A stretch of DNA of 39,589 bases from JBOFZL01 sp051655155 (GCA_051655155.1 JBOFZL010000057.1:1-39589), one strand, 5' to 3'; shown: positions 28,501 to 37,117, counted from the first letter of the stretch. Translations and numbers: made by a program. Notes: generated by a model not told the origin, from the letters alone.

Positions 28501-30278
28501 CTTAGCTTTACCTCTTGTGTTTTTCCATCTCTAGTAGTTATCTTTAACTTAGAAGGGTTTAGATTTGTTAATTCCCATTTTGCAATACTACCACTGTCAG
28601 TAACATTTACTACTGCTTCTGTAATATCTATCCCATCTACTTCTATTGTTGTGTTTTCTTTGTTATATCCATCAGAAAATGCTATAGACACAAATTGTAT
28701 CCATCCTAAGTCAATAATTTTAGTCTGATTTTCATAAACAATAACTACATCGTCTTCTCCTTCCGTACTAGGACTTGTCGGTTCTCCTGTACTAGGATTT
28801 GAACTTCCTCCTGTTTCTGGATTCTTATTGCCTTCGGTACTAGGATTTGAACTTCCTCCTGTTTCCGGAGTCTTATTTCCTTCGGTACTAGGATTTGTAC
28901 TTTCCCCCGTTTCCGGAGTCTTATTTCCTTCGGTACTAGGATTTGTACTTCCTCCTGTTTCTGGAGTCTTATTGCCTTCGGTTCCTGAACCACCGACGGA
29001 ACTCCAACTGGACGAATTGCTAGTAGCTGCCTTATTTTCACTTGGTCTAATTATTTTTGGGGTCAAATTATTAACTTTAGTATTTTCTCCATTGTCGTAT
29101 AACGTAACTAATTTCCCAATACCATCAAACTCAACATTTTTTATAGTCTTTCCCGTTGTTGCATCAGTTACAAAGCCATCTATAACTGTTTTTACATTAC
29201 TCCCATAAATATTAATATTACCTATTTTAGAAATAGTGTCAATTTGCAAATTCGAGTCTACTCCTACAGGGTCTACTATTACTGTAGTAAATTCTCCTGA
29301 TAGTTTTAATTTTCCATTTGGCTTTGAGATTTTTATATATTTCGCCTTTCCTCTAATTATACTGTCCGATGTTCCTTTAGATAAATTTATATTTTCTATA
29401 ACTGAATTTTGACTTATATTTAAGCTTACAGCCTCTCCATTTTTTTCCATACTTACATTTTTAACCTTAACATTATTTAGATTAATAGAGTTAGAACCCC
29501 CTCCTCGTACTATTAATCTTCCGTTAATCGTAACATTTTCTAAGGTCACATTTCCATTTCCCACACCTTCAGAAACTATTACATCTTCCTTAACTATCTT
29601 ATCTTTTATGGAGCTATTCCCCCCTTTAAGAATGACTGTTCCTGTACTTTCTCTATCAAGAGTTCCTCCTGCTGTAACTAAAACATCAAAGGCGTTTGAT
29701 AAAATTTGAGATATTTCTCCCCTTGTGATAGAGCTTTTAGCATTAAACCTATTTTCTGTATCTCCTTTTACAAGACTTGCCTTTACCATCGCTTTTATAT
29801 ATGGTTTAGCTTCCAAGCTAATATTTTCGTCATCTACAAACTCTGTTTTCGACAAGTCACTTAAATCTAAATTTAATGTCTTTGCTATAATAACAGCTGC
29901 ATCTTCACGAGATACTTCTACCTCAGGTAAAAGTTTATTTTCTACAGGGACAATAATCCCAGCTTTAATACTTTTAAGAAAACCATCTGTATACCACTGA
30001 CTATCGTCTAAATCTAAGTAAGTATTCTCAGCAGAAACTTGGTAGTCCATAATAGTATTTATCATAGCTATAAGCTCTGCCCTTGTTATAGATTTATCTG
30101 GCTTAATACTCCCATCCGGATAACCATTAATAACCTTATATCCCTGCCATTTTTTAATTGCTGGTGCTGACCAATGTCCCGTTAAATCATTCTTTATATT
30201 TTCTGCATTGATTGAAATAGCATTATTTGATAATACTATAGTACCTGCTAATACTAGAGAAAATATTTTCTTCTTCAT
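25515..30278 (-). CDS. Large S-layer-homology surface protein with repeated beta domains
   Basis: This 1587-residue protein has a signal peptide (KKKIFSLVLAGTIVLSNNAISINA). Three SLH domains (about residues 30-200; GHWSAPAIKKW, GYPDGSIKPDKSITRAEL) bind cell-wall polymer. A beta-helix-like stretch (about 215-400) with repeated V-x-G/N-x-x-I strands leads to a Thr/Pro/Gly linker of 16-residue tandem repeats. Several domains of about 100 residues follow with the pattern 'VTLKTPSGAERNL ... GVYTVAVESNGF'. These resemble hemoglobin/heme-interacting (DUF1533/HID) domains, but I cannot confirm the family. The acidic tail repeats EESKST and lacks LPXTG, so attachment is through SLH. AGGAGG lies 5 nt from the ATG. 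It could be an adhesin or a heme receptor. Confidence 0.82.
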   Translation of the reverse strand: MKKKIFSLVLAGTIVLSNNAISINAENIKNDLTGHWSAPAIKKWQGYKVINGYPDGSIKPDKSITRAELIAMINTIMDYQVSAENTYLDLDDSQWYTDGFLKSIKAGIIVPVENKLLPEVEVSREDAAVIIAKTLNLDLSDLSKTEFVDDENISLEAKPYIKAMVKASLVKGDTENRFNAKSSITRGEISQILSNAFDVLVTAGGTLDRESTGTVILKGGNSSIKDKIVKEDVIVSEGVGNGNVTLENVTINGRLIVRGGGSNSINLNNVKVKNVSMEKNGEAVSLNISQNSVIENINLSKGTSDSIIRGKAKYIKISKPNGKLKLSGEFTTVIVDPVGVDSNLQIDTISKIGNINIYGSNVKTVIDGFVTDATTGKTIKNVEFDGIGKLVTLYDNGENTKVNNLTPKIIRPSENKAATSNSSSWSSVGGSGTEGNKTPETGGSTNPSTEGNKTPETGESTNPSTEGNKTPETGGSSNPSTEGNKNPETGGSSNPSTGEPTSPSTEGEDDVVIVYENQTKIIDLGWIQFVSIAFSDGYNKENTTIEVDGIDITEAVVNVTDSGSIAKWELTNLNPSKLKITTRDGKTQEVKLSENTSPTKPKMVKNSSPQYILTHGTIPVWDYHLSNFDDNGNVRIHPSKTTFGEVKNSNIIKSYSPVAELKKDSSNKYGVAGEVQIKFNYKEAKDMEWFNNIESSDGLALVSYDEYKKTINDKLKYKKEVVTNERGNTGVLTIPLGQSNFYSNGRYYVRVKSKGNKTALVPIVIVNEKAPSMKIKESGAIQSGQNIHFIVSDMVYGITMPIEKVTLKTPSGAERNLEKITDWYLIGDLFVLYNDVNSKNGRNNISENGVYTVAVESNGFKKMTKQFEVIGGGTSSYSSVTTTNKGDVQAISSATSGGSSGGTEGSGGSSGGVNTTADLLFNVDLLTNALIIDSLKINNANAIAIADRWYTTVIQDAVFDEKGNDFYTWTAYNDKVRDKKLNGEYLSFLDYKNSSDSEKTLNRPSQVKAVLEDNLLGEAQTGGKYKGTTPPELKLINGETTIAEGTDPEFEGGTEEYLKAIIGIYINGNWKPLDSNKYSIDFVKKTLTINASELKLGNNKIDIHGTGYKLNAVNINYQKITEDVGLSLAKEGYKVNEDVIVNINNSKGDFLKHLKKVTLNGRELLTKDVGGGSQNDWYVNGTTNVTLKGGLFKKEGDYTLVLESEDYPNQTVEFKIQKDDTPIPPIVSELVAPKVLNSGKIKPQFYGDTYYRIFFNEDRANQAELKKYLNGITSLTVDGTEYTKSIMSFSGGDKNKFKITKQESQGYEAYIDYTLGGLKPEGNTTIIITSKGYESQSFMVNKDGEFPKVPKSVSINLEKEEYKVKPPTVTKFEKVPKVFLSEEFNRISFDDSTPESQKLIESYLATKGKEVSVSVNGKKHRKVNAISSATSEFKISNNEQQGYTAYLDFSLKSLEDGKDNTIVIEVDGYDTLTIIIDSRGNIKSSKIRMTSLMSSEELLSEEELLSEVVKSTVELESIKPIEESKSTEESKSTEESKSIEKSKPIEQENSVIKPDKKDVYLENSKKQEEVEKVDLSLKLEDKAEIGL
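25645..25725. repeat. 18-nt tandem repeat in the surface-protein tail
   Basis: Repeats of the unit TTCTGTTGATTTGCTTTC encode EESKST. There are two near-perfect copies with degenerate flanking units. Confidence 0.75.
28783..28990. repeat. 48-nt tandem repeats inside the surface-protein gene
   Basis: Phase points at 28831, 28879, 28927 and 28975 (CCTTCGG) show a 48-nt period with about four copies. Each encodes 16 residues of the type EGNKTPETGGSTNPST. The copies are nearly identical at the DNA level, so copy number can change without frameshift. Confidence 0.88.
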
Positions 30279-30319
30279 ACATACCTCCTAAAATTATTTG
30301 TGATAAACTATTATTTCAG

Positions 30320-30445
30320 TTGCTAATATTTAGTTATGTATGACTAACCTATCTTTTAAAAAACAGCTTGACTTCTTTAGTGTGGTTATGTGAAACTAAC
30401 CTAGTCACAAAAAAAATATCAAGCAGGTTATTTCTAACTAACTAT
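30320..30445. promoter_or_regulatory. Repeated motif in front of the surface-protein gene
   Basis: Two direct copies of a GTTATGT...ACTAACCTA motif (near 30333-30351 and 30384-30402) and a weaker third (AGGTTATTTCTAACTAAC, near 30427) precede the surface-protein gene. On the minus strand GCTTGAT/GTCAAGC can close a larger stem followed by six T residues. They may be operator copies or an attenuator. I cannot assign a regulator or a definite promoter. Confidence 0.4.
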
Positions 30446-30654
30446 ATTTCATAAAAAATTTCCCTACTTGGGAAATATTATCATTAACAACAGGTTAAAT
30501 ATAGCATGACGAAATTCTTTTGTCAACTAAAATTATAATTAAAATATATAGTACTTGCGTGTTTTTTACTTAAAATCCTTTATAAAATTTTGATGATAGT
30601 AATCCCCAATAAATTATAACTTAATAGCTTAGTATATAATCTGTTACACTATTT

Positions 30655-31053
30655 TTATATAGTTTGTTTCAACATATATTCCACTGGACTTGAGTACCCA
30701 AATTTTTGTTTTGCTCTTTTGTTATTATAATAATTTATAAGCGTTTTAAGTTCATAAAAAGAATAAAATGTATTCCCATGATATATTTCTTGTTTCAAAA
30801 TACTAAATAAATTCTCCATTATAGAATTATAAAGACAGTTCGCTTTGCCAACATACTTTTAAATATTCGATTACTTTTGAGTTCTGAATAATATGATTTC
30901 ATTTGATAAGCCTCTATCTGAATAAAAGGTTCTTCTGTATTTACAGTCCGATGTAAGTTGTATTGCGTGATTTAATATTGTCATCATGCCATATTAAACT
31001 TAGAAACTACAGTATTTTCAGTCAACATTTTATTAAAGTGCGCAGTTACTGGT
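30655..31053 (-). pseudogene. IS3-family (orfB) transposase remnant
   Basis: Read on the minus strand, the 3' part translates as LYNSIMENLFSILKQEIYHG, then NYYNNKRAKQKFGYSSPVEY, and a stop at 30655-30657. This is the unmistakable C-terminus of IS3/IS150-type integrases and retains the last catalytic Glu (MEN). Upstream, YSDRG and QMKSYYSELKSNRIFKSM appear in different frames, so at least two frameshifts have accumulated. Further upstream, NHAIQLTSDCKY and possibly MLTENTVVSKFNMA extend the remnant close to the first CRISPR repeat. No complete orfA, inverted repeats or target duplication are visible. It is non-functional. Confidence 0.82.
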
Positions 31054-31063
31054 GTACAATAAT

Positions 31064-32486
31064 GTTATAGTTCCCTAATACTTTTCGGTATGGTATAATA
31101 CAATATGTAAAGCTAGACGTAAGAGAATTGTTATAGTTCCCTAATACTTTTCGGTATGGTATAATTTTGTTTGTGGTTAATCAAACGGAAGGGGAGTTAT
31201 AGTTCCCTAATACTTTTCGGTATGGTATAATGGGGAAGTGATTAAGAAGGCAGAAAATCAGGTTATAGTTCCCTAATACTTTTCGGTATGGTATAATTAA
31301 AAACAAAATAAGTATAATATCAAGAAAGTTATAGTTCCCTAATACTTTTCGGTATGGTATAATCCACCTAAAGAATTTAAAGGTGCAAAAATAGTTATAG
31401 TTCCCTAATACTTTTCGGTATGGTATAATTTAAAAACAAAATAAGCATAATGTCGAGAAAGTTATAGTTCCCTAATACTTTTCGGTATGGTATAATAATA
31501 CATTAACAATTCAGGTTTATCCTGTTGTTATAGTTCCCTAATACTTTTCGGTATGGTATAATTCCGACATCAATATAGAAATTCGATTAGAGGTTATAGT
31601 TCCCTAATACTTTTCGGTATGGTATAATAATGATGGAAGTTCTAACAGTAGTGTTACAGTTATAGTTCCCTAATACTTTTCGGTATGGTATAATTTAGCT
31701 TTTGGTACGTTTGAAACGACGAACGTTATAGTTCCCTAATACTTTTCGGTATGGTATAATATTTCTTGATAAGGTTATGTTTGAATATGCGTTATAGTTC
31801 CCTAATACTTTTCGGTATGGTATAATTTATTGTTACAGATATAGATTATCGGACAAGTTATAGTTCCCTAATACTTTTCGGTATGGTATAATATCAAATA
31901 TCTTGACAATTACTATGGTGTAGTTATAGTTCCCTAATACTTTTCGGTATGGTATAATTAAATCATTCATGAGTTCATCTACGCTGTAGTTATAGTTCCC
32001 TAATACTTTTCGGTATGGTATAATTTTATTAGAGCAAAAAGCTATGTTGAAGAAGTTATAGTTCCCTAATACTTTTCGGTATGGTATAATAAAACCCCTT
32101 AACGAAGCAGATGAAAACGCGTTATAGTTCCCTAATACTTTTCGGTATGGTATAATACCCACCATAAGCGTTTGAATAACTTTCGCGTTATAGTTCCCTA
32201 ATACTTTTCGGTATGGTATAATATTTCTTAATCATTGATGTAGATAACGGAAGTTATAGTTCCCTAATACTTTTCGGTATGGTATAATAGAGAAAAGAGT
32301 TTCCTAAAGATGCTCAAGGTTATAGTTCCCTAATACTTTTCGGTATGGTATAATGGATTTAGATAATCCACCACTTTATTGTTGGTTATAGTTCCCTAAT
32401 ACTTTTCGGTATGGTATAATCAAATGGTACAGAACCTGTAAAACGTTGTAGTTATAGTTCCCTAATACTTTTCGGTATGGTATAAT
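31064..32486 (+). CRISPR. Type II-C CRISPR array, 22 repeats and 21 spacers
   Basis: Twenty-two identical 36-nt repeats begin GTTATAGTTCCC and end TATGGTATAAT, separated by 30-nt spacers except spacer 6 (31 nt). The first repeat is at 31064-31099 and the last at 32451-32486; neither terminal repeat is degenerate. The crRNA strand is plus, because the repeat pairs with the tracrRNA anti-repeat and resembles the Neisseria and Campylobacter II-C repeats (GTTnTAG.TCCCT...). The array is therefore convergent with cas2. Every repeat ends in an extended -10 (TGGTATAAT). Spacers 4 (31298-31327) and 6 (31430-31460) are near-identical. A minus-strand reading frame through the array is an artefact of the repeats. 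Confidence 0.99.
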
Positions 32487-32495
32487 AGAGAGCTT

Positions 32496-32536
32496 TCAAA
32501 AACCCAGTTAATCTATTCTGTTAACTGGGTTTTTGA
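32496..32536. terminator. Bidirectional terminator between the array and cas2
   Basis: A perfect 16-bp stem (TCAAAAACCCAGTTAA, 9-nt loop, exact complement) has A5 and T5 tracts within the arms. It should stop crRNA transcripts on plus and cas transcripts on minus. Confidence 0.88.
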
Positions 32537-32608
32537 GTATAATTTTCAATTTGTTTTTTCTAAAAAATCAAATTTTCCCTATGATATTCTACTTTTTTAT
32601 TTATTTTT

Positions 32609-32929
32609 TTAAAAAATACTCAACTGTTCAAATTTAAAAGGCTTTTCCATTTTGCTCGGCTTCCCAAGCAAGATTGCTATGTCTTGATACTGTTTTTCTG
32701 TTACAACAAGCATTCTTATAGAGCCATCGCTGGGTATTACATGTTCCAATCTTTTAGTATGTTTATTGACCGCCTCTGTCCCATTACATACTCTTGCATA
32801 TACAGAATATTGAACCATATAATATCCGTCATTTAGCAAAAATTTTCTAAAATTAGTTGCTTCTTTTCTCTGTACCTTCGTTTTTACAGGTAAGTCAAAA
32901 AATACTATAATCCTCATATATCTACTCAT
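32609..32929 (-). CDS. cas2: CRISPR-associated endonuclease Cas2
   Basis: This is the 106-residue small subunit of the Cas1-Cas2 spacer integrase. It begins MRIIVFFDLPVKTKVQRKEATNF after a short lead, with the ferredoxin-like fold and conserved Asp after VFF. The segment YYMVQYSVYARVCNG is typical of type II Cas2. It overlaps the cas1 end by 8 nt. It could start at M1 (MSRYMR) or M5 (MRIIVF); the overlap with cas1 makes either plausible. Confidence 0.95.
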   Translation of the reverse strand: MSRYMRIIVFFDLPVKTKVQRKEATNFRKFLLNDGYYMVQYSVYARVCNGTEAVNKHTKRLEHVIPSDGSIRMLVVTEKQYQDIAILLGKPSKMEKPFKFEQLSIF

Positions 32930-33827
32930 ACTCGTGAATTTCTAAATTAACAATGTTAGCTAATGCCAGCTTTCCCTTATCATCTACCAAATATATATAT
33001 CTTAGGCTTTGAACTAATTTTTCTATTGAATACGATAAGCTATGGACTTCGCCTTCTATTTCCATATTATAATTTATTATATTGCATATATTACGTTTAT
33101 TTTCTGGGGTTAACCCATCTTCTATGAACTCATATATATTTTCCTTTACATATAAATCCACCAACGGTCTATATATTTCCAATAGGTCATCTGACAAATT
33201 AAATGAATTGAGTTCATTTTCATGAAATACTCCTAGTGCCGTTTCAAAACCATAAGCGGCTAAAGTCCTCGATATAAGACCCCTTATTATGGCATACCCA
33301 TAGTTTAAAGCACTGTTAATTACACATTCTTTGCTACGAGTAAAACCTTTACCATATAAAAGCTTAAAATATTTGCGTGCTGCCGTCGCCTCTGCATTTT
33401 TCGAGTCCCCTGACCTCACTTCCTTTGCCAACTGTTCTAAATAATCGTCACCATAAATTTCTAATATATTAAGCACCTTAGCCTGATTTTTTATCTTTTG
33501 AGTGACAATGGTTTTCCAAATACCTTTTTCTGTGGGTTTTTTCAATGATAATTGGGCCTTTAACATTTTATATTTTCTACTATGGCTATTATATCCCAAC
33601 AAAACAGCACAAGGCATATGCTTCGAATCGCAAACATAGGTGCAAATTTGGCATTCTGCCAATCTTCCCATTAGCATAGAGGTTATCTGAATTTGTTGGC
33701 TTTCTAAAACAATGGTGTCTATATCTTCAAGGGGAATTTGGTATTCCTCGTGAGTTGATATAATTAGATTATTATTTCTTGTACTTAGCTTACAAGGCGA
33801 ACTTATCACTATGTTTCTATATCCCAT
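32922..33827 (-). CDS. cas1: CRISPR-associated integrase Cas1 (type II)
   Basis: This is the 301-residue catalytic subunit of spacer integration. The metal-binding residues are visible as Glu146 (AEATAARKYF), His202 (GVFHENELNSFNLSDDL) and Glu217 (LLEIYRPLVD), equivalent to the family triad. The N-terminal beta domain starts GYRNIVISSPCKLSTRNNNL. The start lies 3 nt after the cas9 stop, and the end overlaps cas2. No csn2 or cas4 follows, which fits subtype II-C. Confidence 0.97.
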   Translation of the reverse strand: MGYRNIVISSPCKLSTRNNNLIISTHEEYQIPLEDIDTIVLESQQIQITSMLMGRLAECQICTYVCDSKHMPCAVLLGYNSHSRKYKMLKAQLSLKKPTEKGIWKTIVTQKIKNQAKVLNILEIYGDDYLEQLAKEVRSGDSKNAEATAARKYFKLLYGKGFTRSKECVINSALNYGYAIIRGLISRTLAAYGFETALGVFHENELNSFNLSDDLLEIYRPLVDLYVKENIYEFIEDGLTPENKRNICNIINYNMEIEGEVHSLSYSIEKLVQSLRYIYLVDDKGKLALANIVNLEIHEYE

Positions 33828-33830
33828 AAG

Positions 33831-36800
33831 CTACCTCTTTGTTGAATTTTGTATTCGTTTTTCTATTCCTATTTTTTGATAATTTCCTAGGGTATCTACG
33901 CTATATTTTTCTATCAATGTTAGTGATTTTATACCCAAGCTATTTACACGATAACTATTATCATGAGTAATAACAGAAATTGAAGCTGTCGATATCCCTG
34001 CTTTTATATAATATAAAAATTGTTCCTTCACCTCTTTAGTCTCTGGGAGATTAGCTTCTAATGATACAACCTTTAAATTTATTCCACTTTTGTGAATCAC
34101 TCTAATTAAATCATTTTTCTTTAAACTAAAAATAAAATTTTCATCCTTCATTTCTTTCCAATCTTTATATGCTTTATTTGGAACCACTGCTTTATTTGGA
34201 AGCAATGGTTTTACCAAATCCGATATATATATTGGTACAAAGTAATACCCTTCTTTTTCGACATAAAAAACATCTATTCGCACCATGTTTCCATTGGCGG
34301 TAATACCTCCATTAATATCCACTCCTAATCCCATTTTTTTTATTAATTTCACACTTTTAACCAGTGGAGCTTTTCCTCCTTTTGGCGCTGGCTTGTAGAA
34401 CGGTTGCTCAAAAGCTTTTTTCCCATCACCTCCATGGGCTTTTAACTGCACTTTTAAGGCTTCATACAATTTTATATCGCTCTCCTTATTGTAGTAGTCT
34501 TTTATCTCTCCATCTTTCTCTATTTTCAACTCTTTTATTGATTCTTTTGTTATAGAATAAAGAATTCCATCCTCCTCATATTTTCCTCTTACAGTTTCTT
34601 CATGAGCTTCCCCTCTTCCTTTTCCCACTGGCATTCTTGATACAAATGGAGATTTTATCCCTGATAAATCTTCTAAGTCTGCATAGTTTGCTAAAGGAGT
34701 TTTTATTAAAGATTCCACTGGATGAAGGCCTAGTCTTATGTCTAGTTCTCTTGAAAATTCATCCCAAGGCAAAGGAAAATGTCGTTTAAAGTTTACTTCT
34801 CCAGTTTCTTGGTTTGTAATATACTCTTCTTCCTTATATTTTATATACTTGGTAACCTTTTGAATTATACCTGGAGTTATACACGCTACCACTATGGCAT
34901 CTACTGCATGGTGCAAATCTCCATTTTCTCGTATTTTATTTATACCCCATCTCCTTCTCATATAGGCAGTTACTCTACCATTTACAGTGGTCACTCTTTC
35001 TTTTTTTGATAAGTTTTCATCAAACATTAAATTGTTTTTTAGGTATTTAGCAAAAAAACTAGTTATATGCTGAGTGTCCTGAAGATTTCGTTTTTTCATT
35101 TCATTTTGTTCTTCTTCACTAAATTTTTCCTTTAGTAGCTTGGCTCTTTTATCTTTATCCTTTATTTGGTTTTTTACCCATACCGTAAACTCATCTTTGT
35201 TTTTAATATACTGCAAAGGAAGTCGATTGCCCTTTTCTCTATTTGCACTAGTCAAAACTAAAATCTTATTTTTGTAACTATCGTCGAAAGATATGCTATA
35301 TGGTATGATATGGTCTATTTCACAATACCCATTTTCAAATAAACGCTCAATTTCGATTGATTTTAAGGTATACGGGCATTTCCCATCCTGTTCTTGCCAT
35401 AATTTATGTTTTAGTACGTCTAAAGCTCTCGGTATTTCCAAACCAAAATCTTCCTGTAAATTTTGCTTGGCTTTTTCATTGTTTTTCCTATTTTCTTCTT
35501 GAGTTTTTTCTATTTTTTTTCTATCAGTAAAATTTTTAGACATTTCCCTTGCTAATTCTATATTTATTTTAGCTGGTTCGCCATATTTTTTAATTATTCC
35601 ATTTACAACCTTTATTGCTTGGCTTATTGCTCTTTTCACTACTGGACTTGATATTTCATACAAATCAATTGGTAATGGAGGTAATAACTTCGATTTTTGA
35701 TTATTTACTTCTCCCCTAAAATCAAAGCCCGCTTTTCCACAGGCCTCATTATATTTTAAACCTTCCTCCAGAAAAGGAATTATTTTCTTCATTGCTATAA
35801 TGCTAAGGTTACCCACTTTTTTAAAAGCAGGCATGGTATCAATCAATGTATCAATTTCTATTTTTGAAAAATCTTTTTCCGTCAAGTATGCACTTATTTT
35901 TTCATCGGTCTTAAACACAGTAAAAGCATAACCTATATGATCTTTTTTCCCCGTATTCAAGTTATTTATATAGGATTTTGATATTTTATCAAGAGCAATC
36001 CTCATCTTATGATAGGCCTGTAAGTATTCAAATTTAGCTTTTTCTACATCATCCACCTCTTTATTTCCGTATGTCAATGCCCCAAAATATTCATCTTCTT
36101 TTAATTCTAATATCTTTCTTATTTTTTTATATGTCAAATCTGCACTTTTATATGCTAATTCAATGACTTTCTTCATTTCAGATGGTTCTAATCCTCTCTT
36201 TCCATCCCCAGAAACTATCATCATGTTATTAATATTCGTTAGCAAATTAAAGTATTCAAAAGTATGTGTCGCTTTTGGTGCTCTACTTTCTTCTTTTATA
36301 AAAGTGCATTTTCCTATCATCTTTTCTATTTGGTTTCCACCATACTTACTCTCTCCACCAGGCCCCTCGTCAAAAGCTCTTTGGCTTGTATATATGTCTA
36401 TATATTCTTCTTCCAAGTCATTACTAGCCATATCATTTCCAAATTTTCTTTGACAGTCAAATATATATTTGATTTCTTCAACTAGCATACTTCTATCAAA
36501 TGTCATTGAATAATCTTCAGCCTTATTTCGTTTATGTTCTGCAAATTTATCGTCTTTGTACAACATTTCTCCGATTGTTCTGTATCCTTTTTCATTTAAT
36601 AGTTTTTTATTGTCGCTGACTGCTGTGAGCAACTTTCCGGCCTCTTTATCACTTATTTCTAATTTTCTATTGGATTTAAAGCCTCTTCTTTGTGCAAGAT
36701 GTATTAATAGTCTAGCAAATTCTTCATTATTTATAGCAGCACTAATCGCTCTATTTCTTATCTCATATATATCGGAAAGCTCAGATACATTATAGATGCT

Positions 36801-37067
36801 TTCTAATTCATTAAGTTTAATTATGTTTTTTCTTTGAAGAAGTTTCTTTATTCTTTCCATCCTATGCTTATGTCGTCGATTTCTTCTTCTTGCTCCACGA
36901 GCATCTCTCCTAGGTTGAGCTAAAGAACCTCCAGTCTTCGGAATTTCTGCTGCATCAAAAATTCTCACCCCAAAATCAACTATTCTTTTGGGATCTCCAT
37001 CATTATTTAATTCTAAAGCACTCCAACCCACAGAAGTTATTCCTATATCCAAACCTATTTCGTACAT
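33831..37067 (-). CDS. cas9: Compact type II-C Cas9 nuclease
   Basis: This RNA-guided DNA endonuclease has 1078 residues. RuvC-I is IGLDIGITSVGW (Asp7), followed by the Arg-rich bridge helix RRDARGARRRNRRHKHRMERI. RuvC-II is INIELAREM (Glu504). The HNH domain has YCEIDHIIPYS (His586) and later LTSANREKGNR, and RuvC-III is HHAVDAIVVA (His719, His720, Asp723). Length and residue spacing are very close to the roughly 1082-aa Neisseria Cas9, far from the larger type II-A enzymes. The C-terminal PAM-interacting region is intact, but I cannot predict the PAM. Start choice: the ATG at 37067 has GGAAGGTGG upstream. The longer frame to 37130 would run through the tracrRNA terminator. Cas1 and cas2 follow without gaps. 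Confidence 0.97.
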   Translation of the reverse strand: MYEIGLDIGITSVGWSALELNNDGDPKRIVDFGVRIFDAAEIPKTGGSLAQPRRDARGARRRNRRHKHRMERIKKLLQRKNIIKLNELESIYNVSELSDIYEIRNRAISAAINNEEFARLLIHLAQRRGFKSNRKLEISDKEAGKLLTAVSDNKKLLNEKGYRTIGEMLYKDDKFAEHKRNKAEDYSMTFDRSMLVEEIKYIFDCQRKFGNDMASNDLEEEYIDIYTSQRAFDEGPGGESKYGGNQIEKMIGKCTFIKEESRAPKATHTFEYFNLLTNINNMMIVSGDGKRGLEPSEMKKVIELAYKSADLTYKKIRKILELKEDEYFGALTYGNKEVDDVEKAKFEYLQAYHKMRIALDKISKSYINNLNTGKKDHIGYAFTVFKTDEKISAYLTEKDFSKIEIDTLIDTMPAFKKVGNLSIIAMKKIIPFLEEGLKYNEACGKAGFDFRGEVNNQKSKLLPPLPIDLYEISSPVVKRAISQAIKVVNGIIKKYGEPAKINIELAREMSKNFTDRKKIEKTQEENRKNNEKAKQNLQEDFGLEIPRALDVLKHKLWQEQDGKCPYTLKSIEIERLFENGYCEIDHIIPYSISFDDSYKNKILVLTSANREKGNRLPLQYIKNKDEFTVWVKNQIKDKDKRAKLLKEKFSEEEQNEMKKRNLQDTQHITSFFAKYLKNNLMFDENLSKKERVTTVNGRVTAYMRRRWGINKIRENGDLHHAVDAIVVACITPGIIQKVTKYIKYKEEEYITNQETGEVNFKRHFPLPWDEFSRELDIRLGLHPVESLIKTPLANYADLEDLSGIKSPFVSRMPVGKGRGEAHEETVRGKYEEDGILYSITKESIKELKIEKDGEIKDYYNKESDIKLYEALKVQLKAHGGDGKKAFEQPFYKPAPKGGKAPLVKSVKLIKKMGLGVDINGGITANGNMVRIDVFYVEKEGYYFVPIYISDLVKPLLPNKAVVPNKAYKDWKEMKDENFIFSLKKNDLIRVIHKSGINLKVVSLEANLPETKEVKEQFLYYIKAGISTASISVITHDNSYRVNSLGIKSLTLIEKYSVDTLGNYQKIGIEKRIQNSTKR

Positions 37068-37117
37068 ATATTTACCACCTTCCTTATTCATCTGTTTATA
37101 ATATCCATCTTTATTGC

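Noticed and set aside
28745..29208. Overlapping frames on both strands at 28745-29041 and 28828-29208
   Set aside because: They are open only because of the 48-nt tandem repeat inside the surface-protein gene.
31833..32165. A 110-residue minus-strand reading frame with repeated IIPYRKVLGNYN
   Set aside because: It is a translation of the CRISPR repeats, whose 66-nt period keeps the frame open. It has no start context.
32488..32608. A csn2 or cas4 gene that would make the locus type II-A or II-B
   Set aside because: Only a terminator and AT-rich sequence lie between cas2 and the array, and none is found on the other side.
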